A stretch of 64,000 nucleotides of DNA from an uncultured Faecalibacterium sp. (GTDB lineage Bacteria > Bacillota > Clostridia > Oscillospirales > Ruminococcaceae). The stretch lies in contig CALFLK010000023.1 of the NCBI GenBank assembly GCA_937880095.1, positions 150,473 to 214,472 on the forward strand, given 5' to 3'. The position numbers and the translations under genes are program-made. The notes under the pieces were generated by a model. It was not told the DNA's origin. It saw only the letters and a program-made list of their open reading frames with translations, and did no database searches. Shown here in pieces: positions 33,671 through 41,949 of the stretch. How positions within the stretch are numbered: position 1 is the stretch's first letter; each line of letters starts with the position of its first letter.

Positions 33671-35023
33671 TTAGTAGCAGATACCCTGTGCCATCATAGC
33701 TTCAGCAACTTTCAGGAAGCCTGCGCAGTTTGCGCCGACCATCAGGTTGCCGGTAGAGCCTGCTTCTACGCTGGCATCGTAGCTGGCGTGGAAGATACCC
33801 TTCATAATCTCCTGCAGCTTGCTGTCGACTTCTTCGAAAGTCCAGCTCAGGCGCTCGGAGTTCTGGCTCATTTCCAGACCGGAAGTAGCTACACCGCCTG
33901 CGTTCGCAGCCTTAGCGGGTCCGTACAGAATACCGTTTTCCAGATAGACGGAGATTGCTTCTGCAGTGCTGGGCATATTAGCACCTTCGCACACGACGGT
34001 GCAGCCACCCTTGACCAGAGCGCGTGCGCTGTCGGCATCAATTTCGTTCTGGGTAGCGCAGGGCAGAGCAATGTCGCAAGGAGTTTCCCAGACCTTGCTG
34101 CAATCCGGCACATAAGTTGCATCCGGATGGCTCTGGGTGTATTCGCTGATACGACCACGGCGCACTTCCTTCAGATCCTTGACGTAATCCAAATCGATGC
34201 CGTTGGGATCGTACACATAGCCGGAAGAGTCGCTCATGGTGATGACAGTGCCGCCCAGCTGGGTTGCCTTTTCTGCTGCATAAATTGCCACGTTGCCGCT
34301 GCCGGAAATAACGACCTTCTTGCCAGCAAAGCTGTCGTTGCGCATACAATTCAGTGCTTCGGCAGTGAAGTAGCACAGGCCGTAACCGGTTGCCTGCTTG
34401 CGAGCCAGACTGCCGCCGTAGGTCAGACCCTTGCCGGTCATCATGCCACCCTGGAAGCTGTTGGTCAGACGACGGTACTGACCGAACATATAGCCAACTT
34501 CGCGTGCGCCGACACCAATGTCACCGGCGGGGCAGTCAACGAACTGACCGATGTGGCGGTACAGCTCGGTCATAAAGCTCTGGCAGAAACGCATGACTTC
34601 CATATCGCTCTTGCCCTTGGGGTCAAAGTCGGAACCGCCCTTGCCGCCGCCCATGGGCAGGGTGGTCAGGCTGTTCTTGAAAATCTGCTCAAAGCCCAGG
34701 AACTTCAGAATGCTCTGGTTGACAGAGGGATGGAAGCGCAGACCGCCTTTGTAAGGACCGATGGCGCTGTTGAACTGAACACGATAACCACGGTTCACAT
34801 GAACATTGCCGTTGTCGTCCACCCAAGGCACACGGAACGTGATGATACGCTCAGGCTCGACCAGACGCTCGATCAGACCAGCCTTTTCATATTCAGGATG
34901 CTTTTCCACCAGAGGCTGGATGCTTTCCAGAACTTCGCGTACAGCCTGCAAATATTCAGGTTCGTGTGCGTTACGGACTGCCAGATCCTCATACACCCGA
35001 TTCAAATATGCATTTTCAATCAT
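33671..35023 (-). CDS. gdhA: NADP-specific glutamate dehydrogenase
   Basis: A hexameric enzyme of 450 residues interconverting 2-oxoglutarate plus ammonium and glutamate; in gut Clostridia it mainly assimilates ammonium. VNRGYRVQFNSAIGPYKGGLRFHPSV, LPMGGGKGGSDFDPKGKSD (catalytic Lys), CPAGDIGVGAREVGYMFGQYRR and the Rossmann loop ISGSGNVAIYAAEKA (all read in blocks) are canonical. The ATG at 35023 has GAAGG upstream. It has its own promoter and the bidirectional terminator, so it is monocistronic. Confidence 0.97.
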   Translation of the reverse strand: MIENAYLNRVYEDLAVRNAHEPEYLQAVREVLESIQPLVEKHPEYEKAGLIERLVEPERIITFRVPWVDDNGNVHVNRGYRVQFNSAIGPYKGGLRFHPSVNQSILKFLGFEQIFKNSLTTLPMGGGKGGSDFDPKGKSDMEVMRFCQSFMTELYRHIGQFVDCPAGDIGVGAREVGYMFGQYRRLTNSFQGGMMTGKGLTYGGSLARKQATGYGLCYFTAEALNCMRNDSFAGKKVVISGSGNVAIYAAEKATQLGGTVITMSDSSGYVYDPNGIDLDYVKDLKEVRRGRISEYTQSHPDATYVPDCSKVWETPCDIALPCATQNEIDADSARALVKGGCTVVCEGANMPSTAEAISVYLENGILYGPAKAANAGGVATSGLEMSQNSERLSWTFEEVDSKLQEIMKGIFHASYDASVEAGSTGNLMVGANCAGFLKVAEAMMAQGICY

Positions 35024-35090
35024 AGGTAATTACCTTCCCTTCCTGTGTTGGAATGCTGACCGCCGATATGGCGGCAAAGCGATTAAAAAT

Positions 35091-35119
35091 ATTATACGTT
35101 TCTTTGTGCTGGCTTACAA
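35091..35119 (-). promoter_or_regulatory. Promoter of gdhA
   Basis: Minus strand: TTGTAA (35114-35119), 17-bp spacer, consensus TATAAT (35091-35096). A CCGCC/GGCGG hairpin lies in the leader near 35060-35073. Confidence 0.7.
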
Positions 35120-35159
35120 TAGAAAAGTAAAAAATCTGGTTATCTTTTCCAAAACAAAT

Positions 35160-35192
35160 AAAAAAGTCCTGTCCCGAAAATCGGGACAGGAC
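35160..35192 (-). terminator. Terminator of the Mrp gene
   Basis: The 12-bp stem GTCCTGTCCCGA/TCGGGACAGGAC (35166-35177 with 35181-35192), followed on the minus strand by a T run. Confidence 0.92.
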
Positions 35193-35198
35193 AAAAGA

Positions 35199-36023
35199 TT
35201 ACTTCAGCAGCTTTTCGACTGCATCAGCAGCGCCAGCCAGAGGAGACTCTGCATAGGTCTCAACCATACCAGCGTCAGCCAGTTCAGCCAGTTTGGGATC
35301 GATGGGCATCTTTGCCAGCACGGGCAGACCGTGCTTTGCAGCAACCTCGTCGATGTGGCTCTCGCCGAAGATGTTGATGTGCTTGCCGCAATCCGGGCAG
35401 GCAACATAGCTCATATTCTCGACGATGCCCAGCATGGGGATGTTCATCATCTTTGCCATGTTCACAGCCTTAGCAACGATCATGCTGACCAGTTCCTGAG
35501 GGCTGGTGACAACGATAATGCCGTCAACGGGCAGGCTCTGGAATACCGTCAGAGGCACGTCACCAGTTCCCGGAGGCATATCTACGAACAAGAAGTCTAC
35601 GTCCTTCCAGACAACATCGGTCCAGAACTGCTCAACAGCACCGGCGATCACGGGGCCACGCCATACAACGGGATCCTCCTCGTTTTCGACCAGCAGATTG
35701 ATGCTCATCACATCAATGCCGGAGCGGCTCTTCAAAGGCCAGCAGCCCTTTTCGTCTGCGGTAGCATGGCCGTGTACGCCCAGCAGTTTGGGGACGGACG
35801 GACCAGTGATATCAGCATCCAGCACACCGGTATTGTAGCCGCGACGACGCATTTCCACAGCCATCATAACGCTGGTCATGCTCTTGCCGACACCGCCCTT
35901 ACCGGAAACGACGCCGATCACTTTTTTGATGCTGCTGTTGGGGTTTGCTGCTTTGCGCAGGCTCTGCTTGCGCTCGGAGCAGCTCTGACTGCAGCTGCTA
36001 CAGTCATGATTGCATTCGCTCAT
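35199..36023 (-). CDS. mrp: Mrp/NBP35-family Fe-S cluster carrier ATPase
   Basis: A P-loop protein of 274 residues that assembles and delivers 4Fe-4S clusters. A Cys-rich N-terminus (CNHDCSSCSQSC) precedes the deviant Walker A GVVSGKGGVGKSMTS, DADITGPSVPKLLG and DMPPGTGDVPLTV. CPDCGK carries the CxxC that binds the transferred cluster between subunits. It is monocistronic with a good promoter. Thematically it matches the two MinD-ferredoxin ATPases 3 kb downstream on the other strand. Confidence 0.93.
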   Translation of the reverse strand: MSECNHDCSSCSQSCSERKQSLRKAANPNSSIKKVIGVVSGKGGVGKSMTSVMMAVEMRRRGYNTGVLDADITGPSVPKLLGVHGHATADEKGCWPLKSRSGIDVMSINLLVENEEDPVVWRGPVIAGAVEQFWTDVVWKDVDFLFVDMPPGTGDVPLTVFQSLPVDGIIVVTSPQELVSMIVAKAVNMAKMMNIPMLGIVENMSYVACPDCGKHINIFGESHIDEVAAKHGLPVLAKMPIDPKLAELADAGMVETYAESPLAGAADAVEKLLK

Positions 36024-36087
36024 AGTAAGTGTTCCTTTCTGATAGAATAAACTGCAGGCCGAAACCTGACAGGGATAAACCTAGCAT

Positions 36088-36116
36088 AGTATAGCACGTT
36101 TGCAGCCAGTTGACAA
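36088..36116 (-). promoter_or_regulatory. Promoter of the Mrp gene
   Basis: Minus strand: TTGTCA (36111-36116), 17-bp spacer, TATACT (36088-36093). Confidence 0.75.
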
Positions 36117-36272
36117 ATCGCATCCGATACAAGGGAGATTACGAGAAAAGGAAATCGTTGGGAAACGGCGAAAAAGGAAAAAGAAAATACGAACAAGAAG
36201 GCTTTAGATTTGACGTATGTGCGCACAAAAATGAAAAGATGAAAAAATAGGAAAGAAAAATGCGAAAAACAG
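36117..36272. other. Purine-rich intergenic tract between mrp and tRNA-Leu
   Basis: This gap of about 310 bases holds the mrp promoter, the tRNA-Leu promoter and, between them, a stretch strongly biased to A and G on the plus strand, with short A runs. I see no coding frame or hairpin. The part next to the tRNA promoter may act as an A-rich UP element. Confidence 0.5.
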
Positions 36273-36301
36273 TTGACAAAGTGCAGGGATGTGAGTATAA
36301 T
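36273..36301 (+). promoter_or_regulatory. Consensus promoter of tRNA-Leu
   Basis: TTGACA (36273-36278), 17-bp spacer, TATAAT (36296-36301): both hexamers perfect. Confidence 0.92.
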
Positions 36302-36339
36302 AACTATCGTCGCCGCAAGAGTGGTGACAAAGAGAATAT

Positions 36340-36426
36340 GCGGATGTGGCGGAATTGGCAGACGCGTTAGATTCAGGTTCTAATGGCCGCGAGGTTGTGG
36401 AGGTTCAAGTCCTCTCATCCGCACCA
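36340..36426 (+). tRNA. tRNA-Leu (anticodon CAG)
   Basis: The acceptor GCGGATG pairs with CATCCGC and CCA is encoded. The anticodon stem TTAGA/TCTAA encloses TTCAGGT with anticodon CAG at 36374-36376. A long variable arm (GGCCGCGAGGTTGTGG region) marks a class II tRNA. GGTTCAAGTCC forms the T-arm. Confidence 0.96.
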
Positions 36427-36457
36427 AAGGCATCGATCGAAAGATCGATGCCTTTTT
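36426..36457 (+). terminator. Terminator of tRNA-Leu
   Basis: AAAGGCATCGATC (36426-36438) and GATCGATGCCTTT (36443-36455) pair around a GAAA tetraloop, followed by T residues. Confidence 0.92.
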
Positions 36458-36523
36458 GTTTTTGTCTGGCTCAGTCAGATAAAAAGGTCCATCGGAAAAA
36501 TCCGGTGGAATGCTTGGGAATCG

Positions 36524-36552
36524 TTGACAAAAGCACCCCGGTGGGCTAAACT
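36524..36552 (+). promoter_or_regulatory. Promoter of glyQS
   Basis: TTGACA (36524-36529), 17-bp spacer, TAAACT (36547-36552). The leader of about 110 bases contains a GTGCGGC/GCCGCGCAC hairpin but no T-box sequence. Confidence 0.75.
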
Positions 36553-36668
36553 TTTCGTATGCCTTTGTTTTATTATAAGTAAGGGGCAGATTGTGCCGGG
36601 TGAAAATCCGACAGTTTTCAACACGGTGCGGCAGCCAGCCGCGCACGAAAAAAGGAGAAAGCATTATT

Positions 36669-38090
36669 ATGGAACATCGTGAAAAGACCCTCGATATGAT
36701 CGTCAATCTGTGCAAGAACCGCGGCTATGTATTCCCCGGTTCTGAGATTTACGGCGGTCTGGCCAACAGCTGGGACTACGGCCCCTTGGGCGTTGAATTC
36801 AAGAACAACGTAAAGAAAGCATGGCTGAAGAAGTTTGTACAGGAAAGCCCCTACAACGTGGGTCTGGATGCAGCTATTCTGATGAACCCGGAAACCTGGA
36901 AGACCACCGGTCACGTGGCTAGCTTCAGCGATCCTCTGCTGGACTGCAAAGCCTGCAAGAGCCGTCATCGTGCAGACAAGCTGATTGGCGACGAGCACCC
37001 TGAGGTGAACGTAGACGCTATGAGCTTTGACGAGATGGACGCTTTCATTGCAGAGCATGAAAACGTTGTCTGCCCCATTTGTGGCAAGCACGACTTTACC
37101 CCCATCCGTAAGTTTAACCTGATGTTCAAGACGGCAATCGGTGTTACCGAGGATAGCAGCTCTACCTGCTACCTGCGCCCCGAAACCGCACAGGGCATCT
37201 TTGTCAACTTTGCCAACATTCAGCGCACCACCCGCCGCAAGCTGCCCTTCGGCGTTTGCCAGGTTGGTAAGGCATTCCGTAACGAGATCACCCCGGGTAA
37301 CTTTACTTTCCGTACCCGTGAGTTTGAGCAGATGGAGTGCGAGTTCTTCTGCAAGCCCGGTACCGACCTGGAGTGGTTCGCATACTGGAAGGATTACTGC
37401 TTCAACTGGCTGAAGAGCCTGGGCATCAAGGAAGAGCACCTGCGTCTGCGTGACCACGAGCCCGCAGAGCTGGCTTTCTACTCCCGTGCTACTACTGACA
37501 TTGAGTATGCCTTCCCGTTCACCGAGTGGGGCGAGCTGTGGGGCGTGGCTGACCGTACCAATTACGACCTGACCCGCCATCAGGAAGCTTCCGGCAAGAG
37601 CCTGGAGTACTTCGATCCCGAAACCAACGAGCACTACATTCCTTATGTCATCGAGCCTTCTCTGGGCTGTGACCGTGTTGCTCTGGCATTCCTGTGCGAA
37701 GCATATGACGAGGAGCACATGGTTGACGCAAAGGGCAAGGAAGATGTGCGTGTGGTTATGCACCTGCATCCGGCTCTGGCTCCCTTCAAGTGCGCTGTTC
37801 TGCCTCTGAGCAAGAAGCTGGCCGGCAAGGCTATGGAGATCCGCAATGAGCTGAGCAAGTACTTCATGGTCGACTACGACGACGCTGGTTCTATCGGCAA
37901 GCGTTATCGCCGTGAGGACGAAATCGGTACTCCGTTCTGCATCACTGTTGACTTCGATACCGTTGGTGATGAAGCTAAGGGCATCGAGGCAGACAACTGC
38001 GTTACCGTTCGTAACCGCGATACCATGGAGCAGGTTCGTATGCCCATCAGCGAGCTGAAGAACTACATCGAAGAGCAGATTCAGTTCTAA
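36669..38090 (+). CDS. glyQS: Glycine--tRNA ligase, homodimeric type
   Basis: A class II synthetase of 473 residues charging tRNA-Gly, of the alpha2 type rather than the separate GlyQ/GlyS type. NRGYVFPGSEIYGGLANSWDYGPLGVEFKNN (motif 1 area), CYLRPETAQGIFVNFANI and FRNEITPGNFTFRTREFEQMECEFF (motif 2), and SLGCDRVALAFL (motif 3) are clear, followed by the anticodon-binding domain. AAAGGAGA precedes the ATG at 36669. Unlike valS it has no recognisable T-box. Confidence 0.97.
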   Translation: MEHREKTLDMIVNLCKNRGYVFPGSEIYGGLANSWDYGPLGVEFKNNVKKAWLKKFVQESPYNVGLDAAILMNPETWKTTGHVASFSDPLLDCKACKSRHRADKLIGDEHPEVNVDAMSFDEMDAFIAEHENVVCPICGKHDFTPIRKFNLMFKTAIGVTEDSSSTCYLRPETAQGIFVNFANIQRTTRRKLPFGVCQVGKAFRNEITPGNFTFRTREFEQMECEFFCKPGTDLEWFAYWKDYCFNWLKSLGIKEEHLRLRDHEPAELAFYSRATTDIEYAFPFTEWGELWGVADRTNYDLTRHQEASGKSLEYFDPETNEHYIPYVIEPSLGCDRVALAFLCEAYDEEHMVDAKGKEDVRVVMHLHPALAPFKCAVLPLSKKLAGKAMEIRNELSKYFMVDYDDAGSIGKRYRREDEIGTPFCITVDFDTVGDEAKGIEADNCVTVRNRDTMEQVRMPISELKNYIEEQIQF

Positions 38091-38110
38091 TCTGGTTCCT
38101 TTTATAAAGT

Positions 38111-38147
38111 AAAAATCCCGGCAGACATGGTTCTGCCGGGATTTTTT
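38111..38147 (+). terminator. Terminator of glyQS
   Basis: AAAAATCCCGGCAGA (38111-38125) pairs with TCTGCCGGGATTTTT (38132-38146), with a T run. Confidence 0.93.
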
Positions 38148-38174
38148 CGTGCAAAATAAAATTTTTTGCCGGGG

Positions 38175-38203
38175 TTGACCCTTTGGGATTGCAGGAGTAT
38201 AAT
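38175..38203 (+). promoter_or_regulatory. Promoter of the DUF134/MinD-ferredoxin operon
   Basis: TTGACC (38175-38180), 17-bp spacer, consensus TATAAT (38198-38203). Confidence 0.8.
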
Positions 38204-38246
38204 TAAATTATAAATAGCATATGCCACAAATAAAGGAGGATGCAGA

Positions 38247-38969
38247 TTGCCGAGACCCAGAAAATGCAGACGTGTATGCGGATTGCCGGAGAATCGTGGT
38301 TTTGTACCGGAAACGGCTGGTGCAGAAACGGCAGTCGTGCTGAACGTGGACGAATACGAAACACTGCGCTTGATTGACCGGGAAGGACTTTCCCAAGAAG
38401 AGTGCGGTGCTTATATGGATATTGCGCGGGCTACCGTGCAGCAGATTTATCAGAGTGCCCGCAAAAAGGTTGCGGATGCGCTGGTGGAAGGACGACCGCT
38501 GCATATTGATGGCGGTAACTATCGTTTGTGCGATGGGGATGAAAAGCCTTGCTGCTGCAGAAATTGCTGGCGGAAGCACGCACAGAACCCACAAAAACAA
38601 CAGGAGGAACGCAAGATGAAAATTATGATTCCGCTGGACGAAGATAAAAAGAGCGTTTGTCCCGCTTTTGCACGCGCACCGTATTTTTTGTGCGGTGACG
38701 AAAACGGCGCAGAGATTTTGGAAAATCCTGCAGCTAGCGCACAGGGCGGTGCGGGCTTGCAGGCTGCACAGTTCGTGGTAGATCAGGCTGCAGCTGCTGT
38801 AGTAACCATGCGCTGCGGTCAGAATGCGGCAGATATTTTCAAAGCAGCCGAAATTAAAATTTATGAGGCAGATCGCGCCAAGGATGCAAACGCAAATTTG
38901 GCAGCTTGCCTGGAGGGTACGCTGGCGGAACTGACCCACTTCCATGCCGGCTATCACGGTATCCGATGA
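38247..38969 (+). CDS. DUF134 DNA-binding domain fused to a NifX/NifB-type cofactor-binding domain
   Basis: A 240-residue fusion. Residues 1-100 are DUF134 (UPF0251): MPRPRKCRRVCGLPE and a sigma-region-4-like helix-turn-helix (LSQEECGAYMDIARATVQQIY). A Cys-rich linker (CCCRNCW) follows, then a dinitrogenase iron-molybdenum cofactor-type domain (MKIMIPLDEDKKSVCPAF onward). The combination suggests a regulator sensing a metal or Fe-S ligand. The start is TTG 38247, seven bases after AAAGGAGG. The ATGA junction couples it to the first MinD-like ATPase. Nitrogen fixation is unlikely: no nif structural genes are present. Confidence 0.85.
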   Translation: MPRPRKCRRVCGLPENRGFVPETAGAETAVVLNVDEYETLRLIDREGLSQEECGAYMDIARATVQQIYQSARKKVADALVEGRPLHIDGGNYRLCDGDEKPCCCRNCWRKHAQNPQKQQEERKMKIMIPLDEDKKSVCPAFARAPYFLCGDENGAEILENPAASAQGGAGLQAAQFVVDQAAAAVVTMRCGQNAADIFKAAEIKIYEADRAKDANANLAACLEGTLAELTHFHAGYHGIR

Positions 38970-39802
38970 AGATTGCAGTACTAAGCGGAAAAGGCGGCGC
39001 AGGTAAAACTTTTGTGGCAGCAAATCTGGCAGCGGCAGCGGGTCCTGCCGTATATGTGGACTGCGATGTGGAGGAGCCGAACGGTCGGTTGTTCTGGCAG
39101 CCGGAAGAAGTCAGCTGCACGGCGGTGAATACAAAGCTGCCCAGCTTTGACAGCGAAAAGTGCATTGGCTGCCGAAAATGTGTGAACTTCTGCCGATTCC
39201 ATGCGCTGGTCTTTTTGAAAGATAAACCGATGCTGTTCCCAGAGGTTTGCCACAGCTGCGGCGGTTGTGATTTGGTATGTCCTGCCGGTGCGGTTACCGA
39301 ACAGGACAAAGAAGTGGGTCACCTGGAAATCGGCAAGCGCGGGGAAGTATCTGTGGTAACAGGTGTTTTGAACCCGGGCGAAGCCAGCGGTGTACCGGTT
39401 ATCTCCGCAGCGTTGGAGCAGGGCAAAAAGCTGGGTAAAACCGTAATTGTGGATTGCCCGCCGGGCAGTGCGTGCCCCGTCGTAGAAAGTGTTTCCAAGG
39501 CAGACCGCTGTGTGCTGGTGGCGGAACCGACCGCATTTGGTTTTGATAATTTCTGTATGGTATATGAGCTGGTTCGTCTGCTGGGCAAGCCCTGTGGTGT
39601 AGTCATCAATAAGATGGATACGCCGTATCCGCCGCTGGAAGATTTTTGTCAGCAGCAGAATTTGCCGATTTTGGCACGGATTCCGTATGATCCCAAGGTG
39701 GCAGCCAGCGTAGCAGATGGACAGATTTTGGCATTCCAGGATGCTGACACCATGGAGCTGTTCCGCCAGATTCTGGATCAGATAGGGGGTGCCGTTCAGT
39801 GA
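38966..39802 (+). CDS. MinD-superfamily P-loop ATPase with inserted 2[4Fe-4S] ferredoxin domain (copy 1)
   Basis: A 278-residue SIMIBI-class ATPase. MKIAVLSGKGGAGKTFVAANL is the deviant Walker A and YVDCDVEEPNG the switch region. A ferredoxin insertion at about 62-112 has two clusters (CIGCRKCVNFCRF and CHSCGGCDLVCPAGA), then VDCPPGSACPVVESV. Such proteins are presumed Fe-S or metallocofactor carriers. It overlaps both neighbours by four bases (ATGA, GTGA), so it and its paralogue are probably made together and may form a heterodimer. Confidence 0.9.
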   Translation: MKIAVLSGKGGAGKTFVAANLAAAAGPAVYVDCDVEEPNGRLFWQPEEVSCTAVNTKLPSFDSEKCIGCRKCVNFCRFHALVFLKDKPMLFPEVCHSCGGCDLVCPAGAVTEQDKEVGHLEIGKRGEVSVVTGVLNPGEASGVPVISAALEQGKKLGKTVIVDCPPGSACPVVESVSKADRCVLVAEPTAFGFDNFCMVYELVRLLGKPCGVVINKMDTPYPPLEDFCQQQNLPILARIPYDPKVAASVADGQILAFQDADTMELFRQILDQIGGAVQ

Positions 39803-40680
39803 AACGACTGTTGATTTTGAGCGGTAAAGGTGGTACCGGAAAAACCACTACGGCAGCAGCATTTGCGCATTTTTCCGGCGCAAAAGCGCTGGCAGACTGT
39901 GATGTGGATGCGCCGAACCTGCATCTGGTGACAGATTTGAATGCCGAGCCGGAAACCTCGGATTTTATCGGAGCAGAAAAAGCTGAAATCGATCCGGAAG
40001 TCTGCATGGGCTGCGGAATGTGTTCCCAGTTTTGCCGCTTTGGTGCAATCCGTCGGGAAGGCATTGTTTGCTCGGTAGACCCGTATGCCTGCGAAGGCTG
40101 CGGCGTTTGTGCCTATGTTTGCCCGGTGAAGGCGGTAACTATGAAACCGGATTTGGCAGGCACCAAACAGCTGTATCGAGGTGAGAATGTATTTTCTACC
40201 GCACGCCTGAAAATGGGGCGCGGAAATTCCGGTAAGCTGGTGACAGAAGTCAAGCTGGCACTGCTGAAAAATGCACCGGATTGTGACCTTGCCATTGTGG
40301 ACGGTTCGCCCGGTATTGGCTGCCCGGTGATTGCATCGGTCAGCGGTATGGATATGGTGCTGGTGGTGGCAGAAGCCTCGAAATCCGGTATTAGCGATTT
40401 ACAGCGCCTGATGGAAACCGCCGCAACCTTCCAGACAAAACTGGCAGTGTGCGTCAATAAGTGGGATGTAAGTCCGGCACACACCAGCGAAATTGAAGCG
40501 TATTGCGCGGAACATGAAATTCCCTTTGTGGGAAAAATCCCCTACGACAAGACTGCATCCAAGGCAATCAACGCAGGGCACAGCCTTGCAGAGTATTCTT
40601 GTGTAGCAAGCGATGCGCTGTATCAGGTGTATTGCCGCACAATGGAACTGCTGGAAATCCCAGCAAAAGAGCGTGTATAA
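39799..40680 (+). CDS. MinD-superfamily P-loop ATPase with inserted 2[4Fe-4S] ferredoxin domain (copy 2)
   Basis: The 293-residue paralogue of the preceding gene. LLILSGKGGTGKTTTAAAFAH, DCDVDAPNLHL, ferredoxin motifs CMGCGMCSQFCRF and CEGCGVCAYVCPVKA, and VDGSPGIGCPVIASV. The start is GTG 39799, overlapping the upstream stop. Two adjacent, diverged copies are a recurrent arrangement beside NifX-like genes in anaerobes; their client protein is not established. Confidence 0.9.
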   Translation: MKRLLILSGKGGTGKTTTAAAFAHFSGAKALADCDVDAPNLHLVTDLNAEPETSDFIGAEKAEIDPEVCMGCGMCSQFCRFGAIRREGIVCSVDPYACEGCGVCAYVCPVKAVTMKPDLAGTKQLYRGENVFSTARLKMGRGNSGKLVTEVKLALLKNAPDCDLAIVDGSPGIGCPVIASVSGMDMVLVVAEASKSGISDLQRLMETAATFQTKLAVCVNKWDVSPAHTSEIEAYCAEHEIPFVGKIPYDKTASKAINAGHSLAEYSCVASDALYQVYCRTMELLEIPAKERV

Positions 40681-40755
40681 ACGCTTTCTGATTTTGACAA
40701 ACGGCAGAAATTCTGCCGCGGAATAAAAAACACAAACACATAAAAGGAGAATATG

Positions 40756-41118
40756 ATGATGAAAATCGTAGTAGCAGCAATGGGCGAGCAGGTAGCACAG
40801 CATTTTGGTCACTGTGAGAACTTTATCTTCTTCGAAACCGAAGAAGGCAAGATCCTGAACATGGAGAGCGTACCCAACCCCGGTCACCGTCCCGGTTTCC
40901 TGCCCAACTTCCTGGCAGATCGTGACGCAAAGGTCATCATTGCCGGCGGTATGGGCGGCGGCGCTGTGGATATCTTCAATGAGCGCGGTGTGGAAGTGAT
41001 TGTTGGTGCATCTGGTGATGCACGTCAGGCTGTTGAGGCTTACCTGAAGGGTGAACTGGTCAGCACCGGTTCTGTCTGCCATGCACACGAGCACGCAGAC
41101 GAGTGCGGCAACCACTAA
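40756..41118 (+). CDS. NifX/NifB-type cofactor-binding protein with His-rich tail
   Basis: A 120-residue dinitrogenase iron-molybdenum cofactor-family protein: MKIVVAAMGEQVAQHFGHCENFIFFE and IIAGGMGGGAVDIFNERGVEVIVGASG (read in blocks). The tail HAHEHADECGNH is a likely metal-binding site. Starts at 40753, 40756 and 40759 are all possible; spacing from AGGAG favours the second or third. It closes the operon about 75 bases after copy 2 and likely receives or stores a metallocofactor handled by the ATPases. Confidence 0.87.
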   Translation: MMKIVVAAMGEQVAQHFGHCENFIFFETEEGKILNMESVPNPGHRPGFLPNFLADRDAKVIIAGGMGGGAVDIFNERGVEVIVGASGDARQAVEAYLKGELVSTGSVCHAHEHADECGNH

Positions 41119-41124
41119 TCCTGG

Positions 41125-41139
41125 TGTGACAAAGTCACA
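41125..41139 (+). promoter_or_regulatory. Crp/Fnr-like palindrome before rubrerythrin
   Basis: TGTGAC-AAA-GTCACA is a perfect 15-bp palindrome of TGTGA-N5-TCACA type. Its centre (41132) lies 29 bases before the -10, about -41 from the predicted start, the class II activator position. Confidence 0.6.
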
Positions 41140-41160
41140 TTCAAATCCAATTTGACGCGG

Positions 41161-41166
41161 TATAAT
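41161..41166 (+). promoter_or_regulatory. -10 element of the rubrerythrin promoter
   Basis: Consensus TATAAT with no recognisable -35 at 16-18 bp, as expected of an activator-dependent promoter. Confidence 0.65.
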
Positions 41167-41279
41167 GTTGGCAAGTAAGAAACGTTCCTATTTAGAACAG
41201 CGATAGAATCTATCTCGAAATGAATAGAGTGCTCTCGAAGCCTAATATAATACAAAAACAGATAAAGGAGAAAACTACT

Positions 41280-41939
41280 ATGGAAAAATGGAAATGCACT
41301 GTTTGCGGTTATATTCATGAAGGTTCCCTGCCGGCAGATTTCGTTTGCCCCAAGTGCAAGCAGCCCGCAAGCGTCTTTGTAAAGGTGGAAGAGGAAGTAA
41401 AGAAGAATCCTTACGCTGGCACCAAGACCGAGAAGAACCTGTGGGAGGCTTTCGCAGGTGAGTCTATGGCACGCAACAAGTATACCTACTTTGCATCCGT
41501 TGCAAAGAAGGCTGGTTACGAGCAGATTGCAGCACTGTTCCTGCAGACCGCTAACAACGAGAAGGAACACGCAAAGCTGTGGTTCAAGGCTTTGGGCGAG
41601 CTGGGCGATACCGCTGAGAACCTGCTGCACGCAGCAGAAGGCGAAAACGCTGAGTGGACCGATATGTACGACCGTATGGCAAAGGAAGCTGACGAAGAAG
41701 GCTTCCATGAGCTGGCTGAGCGTTTCCGTGGTGTGGGTGCAATCGAAAAGACCCACGAGGAGCGCTACCGTGCACTGCTGAAGAATGTGGAGACCAAGGC
41801 TGTCTTTGAAAAGAGCGGCGTTACCATTTGGGAGTGCCGCAACTGTGGTCACATCGTAGTCGGCACCAAAGCTCCCGATGTTTGCCCCGTTTGCAACCAT
41901 CCGCAGGCTTACTTCGAAGTGCATAACGAGAACTACTAA
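41280..41939 (+). CDS. rbr: Rubrerythrin with rubredoxin domains at both ends
   Basis: A 219-residue non-haem iron peroxidase that reduces hydrogen peroxide in anaerobes. An N-terminal rubredoxin-like domain (CTVCGYIHEG, CPKCKQP), a four-helix diiron domain with GESMARNKYTYFA, NNEKEHAKLWF and GVGAIEKTHEERY, and a C-terminal rubredoxin (CRNCGHIVVG, CPVCNHP). Classical rubrerythrins carry one rubredoxin. AAAGGAG precedes the ATG at 41280. Ferritin follows after a leaky hairpin, linking peroxide detoxification with iron storage. Confidence 0.93.
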   Translation: MEKWKCTVCGYIHEGSLPADFVCPKCKQPASVFVKVEEEVKKNPYAGTKTEKNLWEAFAGESMARNKYTYFASVAKKAGYEQIAALFLQTANNEKEHAKLWFKALGELGDTAENLLHAAEGENAEWTDMYDRMAKEADEEGFHELAERFRGVGAIEKTHEERYRALLKNVETKAVFEKSGVTIWECRNCGHIVVGTKAPDVCPVCNHPQAYFEVHNENY

Positions 41940-41949
41940 TCATAGAATA

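Noticed and set aside
36590..36625. GGTGAAAATCC string before glyQS, reminiscent of a cobalamin riboswitch
   Set aside because: No B12 box, no matching helices, and glyQS is not a B12-linked gene. Chance resemblance.
38247..41118. Nitrogen fixation locus
   Set aside because: NifX-type domains and P-loop ATPases are present, but nifHDK, nifE, nifN and a radical-SAM NifB are not. These domains are common in non-diazotrophic anaerobes.
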